In this document: positions 33,219 to 42,702 of the stretch, piece after piece | Layout of the letters: every line of letters begins with the position of its first letter | How positions within the stretch are numbered: position 1 is the stretch's first letter | NCBI GenBank assembly: GCA_905207235.1 | Contig: CAJLKN010000007.1 | Coordinates: 33,658 to 97,657, forward strand | Source of the DNA: an uncultured Eubacteriales bacterium | GTDB taxonomy: Bacteria > Bacillota > Clostridia > Christensenellales > Borkfalkiaceae | Reading direction: 5' to 3' | Length of the DNA stretch: 64,000 nt | Translations under genes and position numbers: made by a program | The notes under the pieces: generated by a model | The model's input: the letters and a program-made list of their open reading frames with translations, nothing else | Database searches by the model: none | What the model was told of the DNA's origin: nothing

Positions 33219-34499
33219 ATGCAGCAAAAAATTACAGTAGATTACCGCGAAAAATATCCCAAGTGGAAGGACGAATACAAGAGCAGCTATAAAATTTTAA
33301 TTCCCGACATGCTGCCCTGGCACTTTTCCATAATCGAACAGCTTTTAAAGATGGAAGGCTACGACGTAGAAGTGCTCAAAAACGATACCCGCGCCGTCAT
33401 AGACGAGGGCTTGAAGCACGTGCACAACGACACCTGCTATCCCTGCCTTTGCGTCGTCGGACAGTACATAGACGCGCTGAAAAGCGGCAAATACGACCCC
33501 GACCACACGGCGGTTTTAATATCACAGTCGGGCGGCGGTTGCAGGGCGTCCAACTATGTCGCGCTGATAAGAAAGGCTCTGCATGCCGAGTTTCCCAACG
33601 TTCCCGTCGTTTCGCTCAATTTTTCGGGACTGGAAAAGGACTCGTCCTTTAAAATAGGCTTAAAGCTTTTATTAAAACTTGCTTATGCCATATTCTACGG
33701 CGACAGCATAATGTGGTGCTATAACCAGACGAAGCCTTACGAAGAGGAGAATGGCGCGACCGACAAGGCGCGCGCCGACGTAATGAAGCTCGTCCTCGAC
33801 GCGTACAGGAGCGGCAAGTACAGAAAATACAAAAAAATCAACAAAGCTATAATATCTTCTTTTGCCTCCGTAAAGCGCAAAAAGATAAATAAAGTAAAGG
33901 TGGGAATAGTGGGCGAAATTTACGTCAAATATTCTTACCTCGGCAACAACCATCTCGAAGATTTTCTTCTTTCAGAAGATTGCGAACCCGTCGTGCCCGC
34001 GCTTATGGATTTCGTGCTCTATTGCATAGTCAACAACATAAACGACCAGCGTTTTTACGGCAGAAAGGGCATTTTCTATACGGCGAATAAAATACTCTAT
34101 AAAATTCTGCACGGCATGCAGAAAAAAATAATCGCGCAGTACAAAAAGGAGGGCATTTTCGAGCCCATTCACGATTTCGAACATCTTCGCGCCTGCGCCG
34201 ACAAGGTGCTCAATCAGGGCGTAAAGATGGGCGAAGGCTGGCTCATTCCCGCCGAAATGGCGGCTCTCGCCGAGACGGGAACGGAAAATATAGTCTGCGC
34301 ACAGCCGTTCGGCTGTCTGCCCAACCACATTGCGGGCAAGGGCACGATAAGAACGCTCAAAAACATGTACGCCGACGAAAATATCGTCGCCGTCGATTAT
34401 GACCCCTCGGCTACCAAGGTCAATCAGGAAAACCGCATAAAATTAATGCTCGCAACGGCGCGCGAGCACCTCGCCGCGGCAAATAATGCCGATAAATAA
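33219..34499 (+). CDS. plsR: Dehydratase/reductase-like partner; candidate plasmalogen synthase subunit PlsR
   Basis: 426 residues resembling the HgdB/BcrB-like C-terminal part of the fused activase-dehydratase proteins. HNDTCYPCLCVVGQ near residue 69 carries the Cys pair that would bind a [4Fe-4S] cluster; SQSGGGCRASNYVALIRKAL follows near 105; PFGCLPNHIAGKG near 368 gives a third Cys. With the preceding activase it would form an ATP-driven reductase. In the C. perfringens case the product is the vinyl-ether bond of plasmalogens. Its ATG lies 1 nt after the upstream stop, so the two are coupled. No 2-hydroxyacyl-CoA or benzoyl-CoA pathway genes are near, which favours the lipid role. Confidence 0.65.
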   Translation: MQQKITVDYREKYPKWKDEYKSSYKILIPDMLPWHFSIIEQLLKMEGYDVEVLKNDTRAVIDEGLKHVHNDTCYPCLCVVGQYIDALKSGKYDPDHTAVLISQSGGGCRASNYVALIRKALHAEFPNVPVVSLNFSGLEKDSSFKIGLKLLLKLAYAIFYGDSIMWCYNQTKPYEEENGATDKARADVMKLVLDAYRSGKYRKYKKINKAIISSFASVKRKKINKVKVGIVGEIYVKYSYLGNNHLEDFLLSEDCEPVVPALMDFVLYCIVNNINDQRFYGRKGIFYTANKILYKILHGMQKKIIAQYKKEGIFEPIHDFEHLRACADKVLNQGVKMGEGWLIPAEMAALAETGTENIVCAQPFGCLPNHIAGKGTIRTLKNMYADENIVAVDYDPSATKVNQENRIKLMLATAREHLAAANNADK

Positions 34500-34563
34500 A
34501 ATTTGCTTTCCTTTTGCAAAACAGCAGTTGCGGAAAATTAAGTTTTAAGTCAAAAAATAAATA

Positions 34564-34600
34564 AGCGGCGGCTGACCGTGTACGGTCAGCCGCCGCTTTT
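34564..34600. terminator. Bidirectional terminator between convergent genes
   Basis: A 15-bp GC-rich stem (34565-34579 with 34582-34596), T-rich on the plus side, between the plsR-like gene and the minus-strand methyltransferase gene. Confidence 0.85.
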
Positions 34601-34644
34601 ATATGCTTATCAATTAAAATTCAAAAAGTTTCGTGCGACGAATG

Positions 34645-35397
34645 TCAACAGGCAATCGCTTTCATGCGTAGCCTTACATAGTCTGCATACCAAATTCCGT
34701 CGCGGTACAGCTTATCTTTCAGAGCGGCTTGCGCAGAAAATTTTATGTCTGTCGAAAGCTCTTCTTCCAAGCCGTAAAAAGGCGCTTTGACAAATGTATC
34801 CATCCATTCTTTCAGCCCGTTTTCTCCATCGAGCGGGGTGGGTCTGTCAAACAGAACGGCATACACAACTTTAAATGCCGCATTTTCCAGAATTGCGGAA
34901 TATTGTCCGACGGAGGGGAAGTAGAAGGGCATTTTGTATGCGAGCCCGCGCAGAGCGAATTGCCTTTCAAGCTCGGCGTGAATAAGCGCGTTGTTGCCGC
35001 GCCCGCCCATTTCAAATACGAACTGCCCGCCGTCTTTAAGGCATCTTCGTACATTAACCGCAACGGCAGGTTGCCGCGCCTCATCGACCCAGTGCAGAAC
35101 GGCGTTCGAAAAAACCGCGTCAAACTTTTTGCTGCAATCGAAAGAGCATGCGTCGCCTTTGATAAATTTTATCTGCGGATAAGTCTTTGCCGCATACGCA
35201 AGCTGGCTGTCGGATAAATCCATGCCGACGACGTTGTACCCGCGGTCGTAAAGCTCCTTTGTGAGAGCTCCGCTCCCGCAGCCGAGGTCGAGTATGTCCG
35301 ACTTTTCCCCGCTTAAAAGGTTAATAAGGTCTTTGCCGTATTCGGGAACGAACGAAAAGTGCTTTGAATAATTTTCAGCGTCCCAATCGATATTCAT
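34645..35397 (-). CDS. SAM-dependent methyltransferase
   Basis: 250 residues, class I Rossmann fold. ILDLGCGSGALTKEL near residue 35 is motif I for SAM; VVGMDLS, FDAVFSNAVLHWV near 93 and LKDGGQFVFEMGG near 121 complete the fold. The N-terminal WDAENYSKHFSFVPEYG and the overall layout resemble trans-aconitate methyltransferase (Tam) and related small-molecule enzymes, but the substrate cannot be fixed. Its ATG lies 1 nt after the tkt stop, so it is the last gene of the manB-type/tkt run. Confidence 0.8.
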   Translation of the reverse strand: MNIDWDAENYSKHFSFVPEYGKDLINLLSGEKSDILDLGCGSGALTKELYDRGYNVVGMDLSDSQLAYAAKTYPQIKFIKGDACSFDCSKKFDAVFSNAVLHWVDEARQPAVAVNVRRCLKDGGQFVFEMGGRGNNALIHAELERQFALRGLAYKMPFYFPSVGQYSAILENAAFKVVYAVLFDRPTPLDGENGLKEWMDTFVKAPFYGLEEELSTDIKFSAQAALKDKLYRDGIWYADYVRLRMKAIAC

Positions 35398-35398
35398 A

Positions 35399-37396
35399 TC
35401 AGTGTGAAAATCTTCCCAGCTTTACATTCTCAATCGAGCGCTTCGCCTTTTCGGCAACGTTTTCGGGGGTAAAGCCGAAGTATTCGAAAAGCTGCTTTGC
35501 GGGACCCGAAGTGCCGAAGCCCGTCATTGCGATAACTTCGCCATAGTCGCGGCTGTAACGGTACCAGCTGTAATGCGAAGCCGCCTCGACGCACACTCTC
35601 GCCTTGACGTCTTTGAGTATTACGCTGTCGCGGTATTCTTCGCTCTGGCGCTCGAAGACTTCCATGCACGCCATAGAAACTACTCTCGCTTTGACGCCTT
35701 CGCCGGCGAGAATGTCCTTTGCCTTCATGCAGAGTTCCACTTCCGAACCGCTTGCAATAAGAAGAACGTCGGGCGTGCCCTCACAGTCGGCGAGAACGTA
35801 CGCACCTTTGAGCGCGGCTTCTTCGCCTTGTCCGTAAGCGGGCAGGTTCTGTCTCGTTTCAACTACTACCGTAGGGCGGTTGTCGGTAAATGCGACTTTG
35901 AATGCCGCATATGTTTCCGAGCCGTCGCAGGGGCGGTAAACGTTTATATCGGGAATGGAGCGCATCATAAGGAGCTGTTCCATGGGCTGGTGAGTGGGAC
36001 CGTCTTCGCCGACGCCTATCGAGTCGTGCGTCATGACGTAAACGACGGGCAGCTTCATGAGAGCCGTCATTCTCACGCCCGCCTTCATATAATCGACGAA
36101 CGAGAAGAAGGTAGAGCAAACGGCTTTAAGTCCGCCGTGAAGCTGAATGCCGTTGCAAATAGCCGCCATGGCGTGTTCGCGTATGCCGAAATGTATGTTG
36201 CAGCCTTCCCTGTGTTCGGGCGAGAAATATTCAAAGCCTTTAAGCTCCGTCTTGGTCGAAGGGGAGAGGTCTGCCGAACCGCTCATAACGTTGGGAAGAG
36301 TTTTTGCTATTGCGTTGAGCACTTTGCCGCCGCACGAGCGGGTGGCTTCGGGCTTGTCGAATGCGGGAAGTTGTTTTTCAACCTCAGCCCAGTCGGGCTC
36401 AATGCCGCTCATGAAACGCTTGTATTCTGCGGCGAGAACGGGGTAAGCCTTTTCGTATTCTTCGAAGAGTTCGTTCCACTCGCGCTCTTTTGCCGAGCGT
36501 TCTTCCGCAATGTCGAGGCAGTGCTTTTTCACGTCTGCGGGAACGGTGAAGGGAGCTTCCGTCCAGCCGAGTTTTTCCTTGGTTGCGGCTATGTTAGCTT
36601 CGCCTATGGGCGCGCCGTGGCAGTCTGCCGTGCCCGCAAGGGGAGAGCCGTAGCCTATGACCGACTTGCATATAATTATTGTCGGTCTTTCTTTTTCCTT
36701 CTTGGCTTTTTCTATTGCGTCGCCGAGAGTGAAAAGGTTGTTCGCGTCGTTGACGCGCAGAACCTGCCAGCCCTGGGCGATAAATCTCGTTGCAACGTCC
36801 TCGGAGAAGGTGTTTTTCATGTTGCCTTCAATGGTGATGTCGTTGCAGTCGTAGAGCAAAATAAGTTTTCCCAGCTTCTGCGTGCCTGCAAACGAGCACG
36901 CTTCATAGCCGATGCCCTCTTCGAGGCAGCCGTCGCCCGTAAGAACGTAGGTGTAGTGGTCAACGACGGGGAAGCCGGGTCTGTTGAACAGAGCGGCGAG
37001 GTGCGCTTCGGCTACGGCAAATCCTACCGCGTTGCCGACGCCCTGACCGAGGGGACCTGTGGACGTTTCCACGCCTGCGGTCTTGCCGTATTCGGGGTGT
37101 CCCGGCGTGCGCGAGCCGAGCTGGCGGAAGTTTTCGATGTCGTCCATGGTTACGTCGTAACCGAACAGGTGCAACAGCGAATAAAGCAGCATGGAGCCGT
37201 GTCCCGCGGAGAGGACGAACCTGTCTCTGTTTTCCCATGCGGGGTTGCGGTAGCTGAAATTGAGGTGCCTTGCAAACAGCTCGTAACCTATGGGAGCTGC
37301 GCCCATGCAAATGCCGGGGTGTCCCGACTTGGCTTTTTCAATCGCTTCTGCCGAAAGAATTCTGATAGTGTCAACGCTTTTCTGCTCAACGGACAT
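35399..37396 (-). CDS. tkt: Transketolase
   Basis: 665 residues, full length. A thiamine-diphosphate enzyme of the pentose phosphate pathway that moves two-carbon units between sugar phosphates; erythrose-4-phosphate from it also feeds the shikimate pathway encoded earlier in the window. The N-terminal LSAEAIEKAKSGHPG, the ThDP/metal motif GDGCLEEG near residue 154, and HDSIGVGEDGPTHQP near 455 are all present. AAAGGAG lies upstream of the ATG at 37396. It follows the phosphomutase by 54 nt and probably shares its transcript. Confidence 0.96.
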   Translation of the reverse strand: MSVEQKSVDTIRILSAEAIEKAKSGHPGICMGAAPIGYELFARHLNFSYRNPAWENRDRFVLSAGHGSMLLYSLLHLFGYDVTMDDIENFRQLGSRTPGHPEYGKTAGVETSTGPLGQGVGNAVGFAVAEAHLAALFNRPGFPVVDHYTYVLTGDGCLEEGIGYEACSFAGTQKLGKLILLYDCNDITIEGNMKNTFSEDVATRFIAQGWQVLRVNDANNLFTLGDAIEKAKKEKERPTIIICKSVIGYGSPLAGTADCHGAPIGEANIAATKEKLGWTEAPFTVPADVKKHCLDIAEERSAKEREWNELFEEYEKAYPVLAAEYKRFMSGIEPDWAEVEKQLPAFDKPEATRSCGGKVLNAIAKTLPNVMSGSADLSPSTKTELKGFEYFSPEHREGCNIHFGIREHAMAAICNGIQLHGGLKAVCSTFFSFVDYMKAGVRMTALMKLPVVYVMTHDSIGVGEDGPTHQPMEQLLMMRSIPDINVYRPCDGSETYAAFKVAFTDNRPTVVVETRQNLPAYGQGEEAALKGAYVLADCEGTPDVLLIASGSEVELCMKAKDILAGEGVKARVVSMACMEVFERQSEEYRDSVILKDVKARVCVEAASHYSWYRYSRDYGEVIAMTGFGTSGPAKQLFEYFGFTPENVAEKAKRSIENVKLGRFSH

Positions 37397-37450
37397 TTTA
37401 AGTATCTCCTTTTATTTCAAGCCTGCCCCGCCGTACTTAATTGGGTGGGT

Positions 37451-38968
37451 TCAGACCTTTTGTATAAATTTATAAAGATTTGTAAGGTCGAGGAAGCCGT
37501 AAGGTTCAAGAATTTCGCAAAGTTTTTGTGCGATTTTTCTGTTTCCGCCCTTTTCGTTGCTTTCGAAGTTAATTGGCATTACGGGGTCGTGTACGCTCAT
37601 GCGCACGAGAAACCATCCGTCGCCGTCGCCCTTTGCAAAACTTACTTTCACGCCCTCGTAATTGTCGGGCGCAAGGCGCATGTCGCACCTTTGGGCGGCT
37701 GTATTTTTTATATCTTCAATAATTTTCAGCCCTTCGGTCCTGTAATCGGACGACTGCGCGCCGAAAGTTATCCTCACTTCGTCCTCTTCGAGGGGGCGTT
37801 CTAAGTCGGCAATAAGGTCGGTTAAATTCTTCCCCGATTTAGTTTGTTCGGCGAGGCAGATAAGTATTCTGGTTATCAGGTAAGCGCCGTCGTCGAGGAA
37901 GTAGTTGTCGTAAAAAGCCACGTGCCCGCTCGTTTCAGCCGCCAGCGGACAGAATTCTCCCGCTTTGCAGCGCGCCTGCGCCTCGTTTATAACGTTTTTA
38001 TAACCGCGCTTGAAGCGCACGTGCTTTCCGCCGAGTTTTTCTATAAATTTTGTGAGCCCGTCGCTCGTAACGCTGTCGGTAACAATAGTTCCGCCGCCGT
38101 TTTTTAATACCATAGCCGCTGCGAGGGCGATAAGTTCGTTTCTGTTTATCTCCTTTCCGTCGCCGTCCACGGCGCCCGCCCTGTCAACGTCGGTATCGAA
38201 AATTATGCCGAGGTCGGCTGTGTTTTCGAGCACGGCTTTTTTAAGACAGCCTATCGCCTGACTGTTTTCGGGGTTGGGTATGTGGTTGGGAAAAGTGCCG
38301 TCCGGCTGCAAAAAAATGCTGCCACGCGTGTTCGCGCCGAGCGGTTTAAGAACGCTGTCGGCAAAAAATCCGCCCGCGCCGTTGCCAGCGTCTACGATTA
38401 TCTTTTTGCCCTCAAGCGGTCGCTCTTGTCCGCAGGCAGAGCGCACCTTTTCAACGAGAGACGCGCAGTAGTCGGGCATAAAATTGAGCGTAAAGCAGTC
38501 GGCTTTATCCCCTGTTTTTTTCCATTCCTGCGCGGAAAGGCGAAGAATGTCATCTATGTCGCTCCCGTCGGGTCCGCCTTCGGGAGTAAAAAATTTAAGT
38601 CCGTTTCTGTCATAAGGCAGGTGGGAGGCGGTAATCATTATCGATGCGTCGCAGCCGCCCTTTCCGCTCTTTAACAGCATAAACATCGAGGGGGTGGAGC
38701 ACAGTCCGCACAGCGCGGCACTACAGCCCGCGTCGTTTATGGCTTCAACCGTTTTTGCCTGTATGCGCTCGGCAGAAATTCTCACATCGTGCCCGACGGC
38801 GATCTTTTCAGGTTTTGTGCCGCATCTTTTTTCCAGCCACGATATAAAACCTCTGACTATGCAATAAACCGCTTCGTCTGTCAGCGTTATATTGCCGCCT
38901 TTGTCGGCGACGGCAATGCCGCGCACGTCGCTTCCGCTTTTGAGTTTTTTAAGCTCATTATAGTTCAT
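37451..38968 (-). CDS. Phosphomannomutase/phosphoglucomutase family protein
   Basis: 505 residues, the alpha-D-phosphohexomutase four-domain plan. The phosphoserine loop is TASHLPYDRNG near residue 112; the metal loop is DTDVDRAGAVDGDG near 248; the sugar loop is ETSGHVAF near 335 (consensus GEXSGH); the last domain carries the phosphate-binding MSVHDPVMP. It interconverts hexose 1- and 6-phosphates; whether mannose, glucose or another sugar is preferred is not clear. The start codon lies only 9 nt below a perfect TATAAT with no SD, so the mRNA is probably leaderless. It heads the run phosphomutase-tkt-methyltransferase. Confidence 0.87.
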   Translation of the reverse strand: MNYNELKKLKSGSDVRGIAVADKGGNITLTDEAVYCIVRGFISWLEKRCGTKPEKIAVGHDVRISAERIQAKTVEAINDAGCSAALCGLCSTPSMFMLLKSGKGGCDASIMITASHLPYDRNGLKFFTPEGGPDGSDIDDILRLSAQEWKKTGDKADCFTLNFMPDYCASLVEKVRSACGQERPLEGKKIIVDAGNGAGGFFADSVLKPLGANTRGSIFLQPDGTFPNHIPNPENSQAIGCLKKAVLENTADLGIIFDTDVDRAGAVDGDGKEINRNELIALAAAMVLKNGGGTIVTDSVTSDGLTKFIEKLGGKHVRFKRGYKNVINEAQARCKAGEFCPLAAETSGHVAFYDNYFLDDGAYLITRILICLAEQTKSGKNLTDLIADLERPLEEDEVRITFGAQSSDYRTEGLKIIEDIKNTAAQRCDMRLAPDNYEGVKVSFAKGDGDGWFLVRMSVHDPVMPINFESNEKGGNRKIAQKLCEILEPYGFLDLTNLYKFIQKV

Positions 38969-38977
38969 ACAATTTTA

Positions 38978-39006
38978 ATTATACAATATTAATTGTCCAT
39001 TGACAA
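38978..39006 (-). promoter_or_regulatory. Leaderless promoter of the phosphohexomutase operon
   Basis: Minus strand: TTGTCA (39006-39001), 17 bp, TATAAT (38983-38978). The predicted start point near 38971 leaves about 3 nt before the ATG. Confidence 0.7.
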
Positions 39007-39073
39007 CTATATGGGCGGAATTTATCTTACTTTTACGCTTTTAAAGTTTTGTAAAACACCCCTCAAATATTTT

Positions 39074-39102
39074 GCTTATCTTTTCGCGTTATGCTATAAT
39101 AT
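39074..39102 (+). promoter_or_regulatory. proS promoter
   Basis: TTGCTT (39074-39079), 17 bp, TATAAT (39097-39102) with a TGC extended -10. Confidence 0.75.
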
Positions 39103-39131
39103 CGTGGAAATAATCATTTCAGGAGAGTATT

Positions 39132-40568
39132 ATGGCAAAAGAAAACGCCCAGAACTTTGTCGAACAGATAGCCGATATCGACGTTGATTTCCCCAAATGG
39201 TACACCGATGTCGTAATAAAGACGCAGCTCGTCGACTACGGACCCGTAAGAGGAACAATGGTCATCCGCCCTTACGGCTATGCAATCTGGGAAAATATAC
39301 AGAGGGAGCTCGATAAACGCTTCAAGGCGACGGGGCATAAAAATGCTTATTTCCCCCTTTTAATACCCATGTCTTTCTTCACGAAGGAAGCAGAGCACGT
39401 AGAAGGTTTCGCCCCCGAAGTGGCGGTTGTTACGCATGCGGGAGGAGAGGAACTCGCCGAACCCCTTGCAATCCGTCCCACTTCCGAAACTATAATAGGC
39501 AACATGTATTCCAAGTGGCTTCAGTCCTACCGCGATCTGCCCATACTCATCAACCAGTGGGCTAACGTCATGCGTTGGGAAAAGACGACAAGACCTTTTT
39601 TAAGAACTTCCGAATTCCTCTGGCAGGAGGGGCACACCGTTCACGCCACCGAGGAAGAGGCTATGGAAGAGACGCTTAAAATGTTGGGCGTCTATAAGGA
39701 ATTTGCCGAAAATTGCCTCGCAATCCCCGTTCTCACGGGCAGAAAGACGGAAAAGGAAAAGTTTGCGGGCGCGGTTGCCACATTCGGCATGGAAGCCATG
39801 ATGAAGGACGGCAAGTCGTTGCAGGCGGGCACTTCGCACTACCTCGGACAGAATTTCGCAAAAGCGTTCGATATAAAGTTCCTTGACAAAGACGGAACGC
39901 AGAAGCTCGGCTATACCACGAGCTGGGGCGTTTCCACAAGGCTCATAGGCGCGCTCATTATGGCTCACGGCGATAAGAGGGGACTTGTTCTTCCCCCTCA
40001 GGTTGCGCCCGTGCAGGTCGTCATTGTTCCCATTGCCGCCAAGAAGGGCGGAGTAATGGAAGCCTGCGCAGATATCAGAGCAAAGCTCGAAGCTGTGGGA
40101 ATGAGGGTGGAACTCGACGACAGCGACAACTCGCCCGGCTGGAAGTTCAACGAGTGGGAAATGCGCGGCGTTCCCGTCAGAATAGAAGTGGGACCGAGGG
40201 ACCTCGAAAACGGCAAAGTCGTTCTCTTCCGCAGAGATACCTGCACAAAGGATTTCTATGCGCTTGAAGGCGTCGTTGAGGAAGTTTCGTCTTTACTTAC
40301 GACCATTCAGAAAGATATGCTCGAAAGCGCGCGCAAGCGCCGCGACGAGCGCATAACCGACGCCGACGATATGGACGGCATACTCGCCGCCGTAGAAGGC
40401 GGAAAATTCGTGCGCGCGGGCTGGTGCGGCTGCCGCGAATGCGAAGACACCATAAAGAATTCTACCGCGGCGAGCGCGAGAATAATGACCGAGCAGAACA
40501 CGCACGAAAAGTGCGCCGTATGCGGCAAGCCTTCAAAGCACACGGTCATATTCGCAAGGGCATATTAA
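39132..40568 (+). CDS. proS: Prolyl-tRNA synthetase, short (archaeal/eukaryotic-like) type
   Basis: 478 residues, the ProS type 3 without the editing insertion between motifs 2 and 3 found in the E. coli enzyme. Class II motifs: VIRPYGYAIWENIQ near residue 46, RPTSETII near 117, QWANVMRWEKTTRPFLRTSEFLWQEGH (motif 2) near 139, and the C-terminal zinc-binding domain with CGCREC and CAVCGK in the last 50 residues. It charges tRNA-Pro. The ATG at 39132 has AGGAGAG upstream. Monocistronic with its own promoter and terminator. Confidence 0.96.
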   Translation: MAKENAQNFVEQIADIDVDFPKWYTDVVIKTQLVDYGPVRGTMVIRPYGYAIWENIQRELDKRFKATGHKNAYFPLLIPMSFFTKEAEHVEGFAPEVAVVTHAGGEELAEPLAIRPTSETIIGNMYSKWLQSYRDLPILINQWANVMRWEKTTRPFLRTSEFLWQEGHTVHATEEEAMEETLKMLGVYKEFAENCLAIPVLTGRKTEKEKFAGAVATFGMEAMMKDGKSLQAGTSHYLGQNFAKAFDIKFLDKDGTQKLGYTTSWGVSTRLIGALIMAHGDKRGLVLPPQVAPVQVVIVPIAAKKGGVMEACADIRAKLEAVGMRVELDDSDNSPGWKFNEWEMRGVPVRIEVGPRDLENGKVVLFRRDTCTKDFYALEGVVEEVSSLLTTIQKDMLESARKRRDERITDADDMDGILAAVEGGKFVRAGWCGCRECEDTIKNSTAASARIMTEQNTHEKCAVCGKPSKHTVIFARAY

Positions 40569-40608
40569 GGGGCCAATCGCATAACGATATGCATTAAATT
40601 TAATTCAG

Positions 40609-40646
40609 AGCCCGTCGGGCAAGTATTTTGCCCGACGGGCTTTTTT
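40609..40646 (+). terminator. proS terminator
   Basis: A 14-bp stem (40609-40622 with 40628-40641) followed by six T. Confidence 0.92.
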
Positions 40647-40691
40647 ACGTCTTTTCGCGCCTTTTGCCTGGGTTGATTTTCGGGGTCGGCA

Positions 40692-40718
40692 TTGACAATA
40701 TCGTTGACTTATGATAAT
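40692..40718 (+). promoter_or_regulatory. Possible promoter of the YhhN-ADH operon
   Basis: TTGACA at 40692-40697 and GATAAT at 40713-40718 (15-bp spacer); a TTGACT at 40704 is an alternative -35. The leader is about 70 nt. Confidence 0.45.
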
Positions 40719-40794
40719 CTGTAATTGCGGAAGGATATGCCTTCCGCGGCAATGTTTTTATTTATAATTTGCCTCGCGGCAAAAGGTGAACGAT

Positions 40795-42702
40795 ATGAAC
40801 ATAAACAGAAGATTATATCTTGCTACGCAGATACTTTATCCCGTAATACTGGCCGTCGTTGCCGTCGTCTATATAATCGACGGCTCTGTCGCGCTCAAAG
40901 CGGCTTCGAGCGGCATTTTTCTCGTCGGCTGTGCGGCATATGTCCTCTGGTCAGTGCGTCTCGGCAATAATGGTTATCCCGCGTTCAAATATTTCATGCT
41001 CGCCGCGGCAGCTCTCTGTTTTGCGGGCGACGTCTGCCTTGAATTTAACTTTGTGACCGGCATGGTGCTGTTCGCCGCAGGACATATATTGTTTATATGC
41101 GCTTTCCGTTCGCTCAACAGCCTAGGCTGGCGCACGTTGCTGCCCTTTGCTTTGCTGATTGCGGCATCGCTTTTATTTATGTTCCTCAATCCAGCATACG
41201 ACTTCGGCGACATCGCGGCGATAGCGGCGGTATATGCGGTAATCATATGCTATATGCTCGGCAGGGCGATAGGCGTAGCGCTCGATTTTACCGTTAATGC
41301 AAAACTGCGCGCGTGCGTTCTGGTCGGCGCGGTATTTTTCTACGCCTCCGACCTGTTTCTCACGATAAGGAATTTCGCGGACGGAGGAAGAGTTTTCGGC
41401 ATTCTCTGCCTTGCGTTTTATTACGCTTCGCAGTACATACTTTCGCTCGCCGTGTTAAAGGCTTCCGAGAGCGGCGAATGCGCAATAAAGCCTCAGATGA
41501 ACGTCTTCAAAAGGCTCTATTGCCGTGCATATCAGGCGGTGTTCAGACTTGTGTTGCCGTTTCTTCCTTACCGACAGCCCAAGCCTCTTTCGGGCAGCGA
41601 AGAGGCGGCGCAGCTCATAAAGAGCAAGGGTTGCGTCAGGGCGCTTATCGTTACCGATAAGAATATATATTCTTACGGTCTGTGCGACGGGTTGATTGCC
41701 GCTCTCGGCGATAAGGGAATAAAATGCAGTATTTATTCGGATACTGTTGCTAATCCTACCGTTTCCAACGTCGTCGCGGCTGCGGATATGTACAGAGCCG
41801 ACGGTTGCGACTGCATAATAGCTGTCGGCGGCGGCAGCGCCATGGACTGTGCCAAAGCCGCGGGCGCGCTCATAATAAAACCTAAAAAAACATTGAAGCA
41901 GATGCGCGGCGTCCTCAAAGTGTTCGGCAGGCTTCCGCTTTTTATAGCCGTGCCCACGACTGCGGGAACTGGCAGCGAGACAACTATTGCGGCGGTCATT
42001 ACCGAGGATAAATCTCGCGATAAATTCACAATAATTTCATTCTGTCTTGCGCCTCATTATGCTATAATAGATCCGTCAATGACGATAGGGCTTCCGCCCG
42101 CGATTACATCGACTACGGGAATGGACGCGCTGACGCACGCCGTCGAGGCGTACATAGGTCGCTCGACAACAAAAAAGACGCGCGCCCTTTCGGTGGAAGC
42201 CGTAAAAATAATCAGAGCAAATTTATTAAAGGTATATACTCACGGCGACGACGTCCAGGCTCGCAGGCGCATGCAGTACGCCGCATATTGCGCGGGCTTT
42301 GCGTTCACAATTTCATATGTCGGATATGTACACGCGGTTGCGCACTCCCTCGGCGGAAAGTACAACACGCCTCACGGACTTGCCAACGCCGTAATTCTTC
42401 CCTATGTGTTGAAGCGCTACGGCGCGTCCGCCCGCAGGAAACTTGCGCGCCTTGCGAAAGAGAGCGGGGTCTGCGACGTGGGAGTAAGCGACGAAGTTGC
42501 AGCTGAGAGATTTATAAATTTCGTCGAAGAGCTCAACCGCTCGATGAATATACCCGACAAACTCAAAGTAAATGAGGGGGATATTCCCGAACTTGCCGCG
42601 CATGCAGACAAGGAAGCAAACCCTCTCTATCCCGTACCGTTACTTATGGGCGAAAAAGCCCTTGAAAATATTTATTACGACATAATGGAGCAATCAAAAT
42701 GA
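40795..42702 (+). CDS. Fusion of YhhN-type lysoplasmalogenase membrane domain and iron-containing alcohol dehydrogenase
   Basis: 635 residues. Residues 1-225 are a multi-helix membrane domain with YhhN/TMEM86 features: an acidic pair in AGDVCLEFNFVTGMVLF, a His in the next helix (AAGHILFICAFRSL), and the late GAVFFYASDLFLTI. Members of this family hydrolyse the vinyl-ether bond of lysoplasmalogens and free a fatty aldehyde. A basic linker (about 226-265) leads to an Fe-ADH domain: IVTDKN, the NAD loop GGGSAMD near residue 345, PTTAGTGSE, and metal ligands in MDALTHAVEAY near 444 and HAVAHSLGGKYNTPHG. This part would reduce the aldehyde to an alcohol at the membrane. The start is ATG 40795 (AAAGGTGA upstream). 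It overlaps the aldehyde dehydrogenase gene by 4 nt. Confidence 0.8.
   Translation: MNINRRLYLATQILYPVILAVVAVVYIIDGSVALKAASSGIFLVGCAAYVLWSVRLGNNGYPAFKYFMLAAAALCFAGDVCLEFNFVTGMVLFAAGHILFICAFRSLNSLGWRTLLPFALLIAASLLFMFLNPAYDFGDIAAIAAVYAVIICYMLGRAIGVALDFTVNAKLRACVLVGAVFFYASDLFLTIRNFADGGRVFGILCLAFYYASQYILSLAVLKASESGECAIKPQMNVFKRLYCRAYQAVFRLVLPFLPYRQPKPLSGSEEAAQLIKSKGCVRALIVTDKNIYSYGLCDGLIAALGDKGIKCSIYSDTVANPTVSNVVAAADMYRADGCDCIIAVGGGSAMDCAKAAGALIIKPKKTLKQMRGVLKVFGRLPLFIAVPTTAGTGSETTIAAVITEDKSRDKFTIISFCLAPHYAIIDPSMTIGLPPAITSTTGMDALTHAVEAYIGRSTTKKTRALSVEAVKIIRANLLKVYTHGDDVQARRRMQYAAYCAGFAFTISYVGYVHAVAHSLGGKYNTPHGLANAVILPYVLKRYGASARRKLARLAKESGVCDVGVSDEVAAERFINFVEELNRSMNIPDKLKVNEGDIPELAAHADKEANPLYPVPLLMGEKALENIYYDIMEQSK

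Noticed and set aside
35573..37804. A 743-codon open frame on the plus strand
   Set aside because: It lies antisense to transketolase and the end of the phosphohexomutase gene, both of which are clear; it has no SD and its translation has no recognisable motif.
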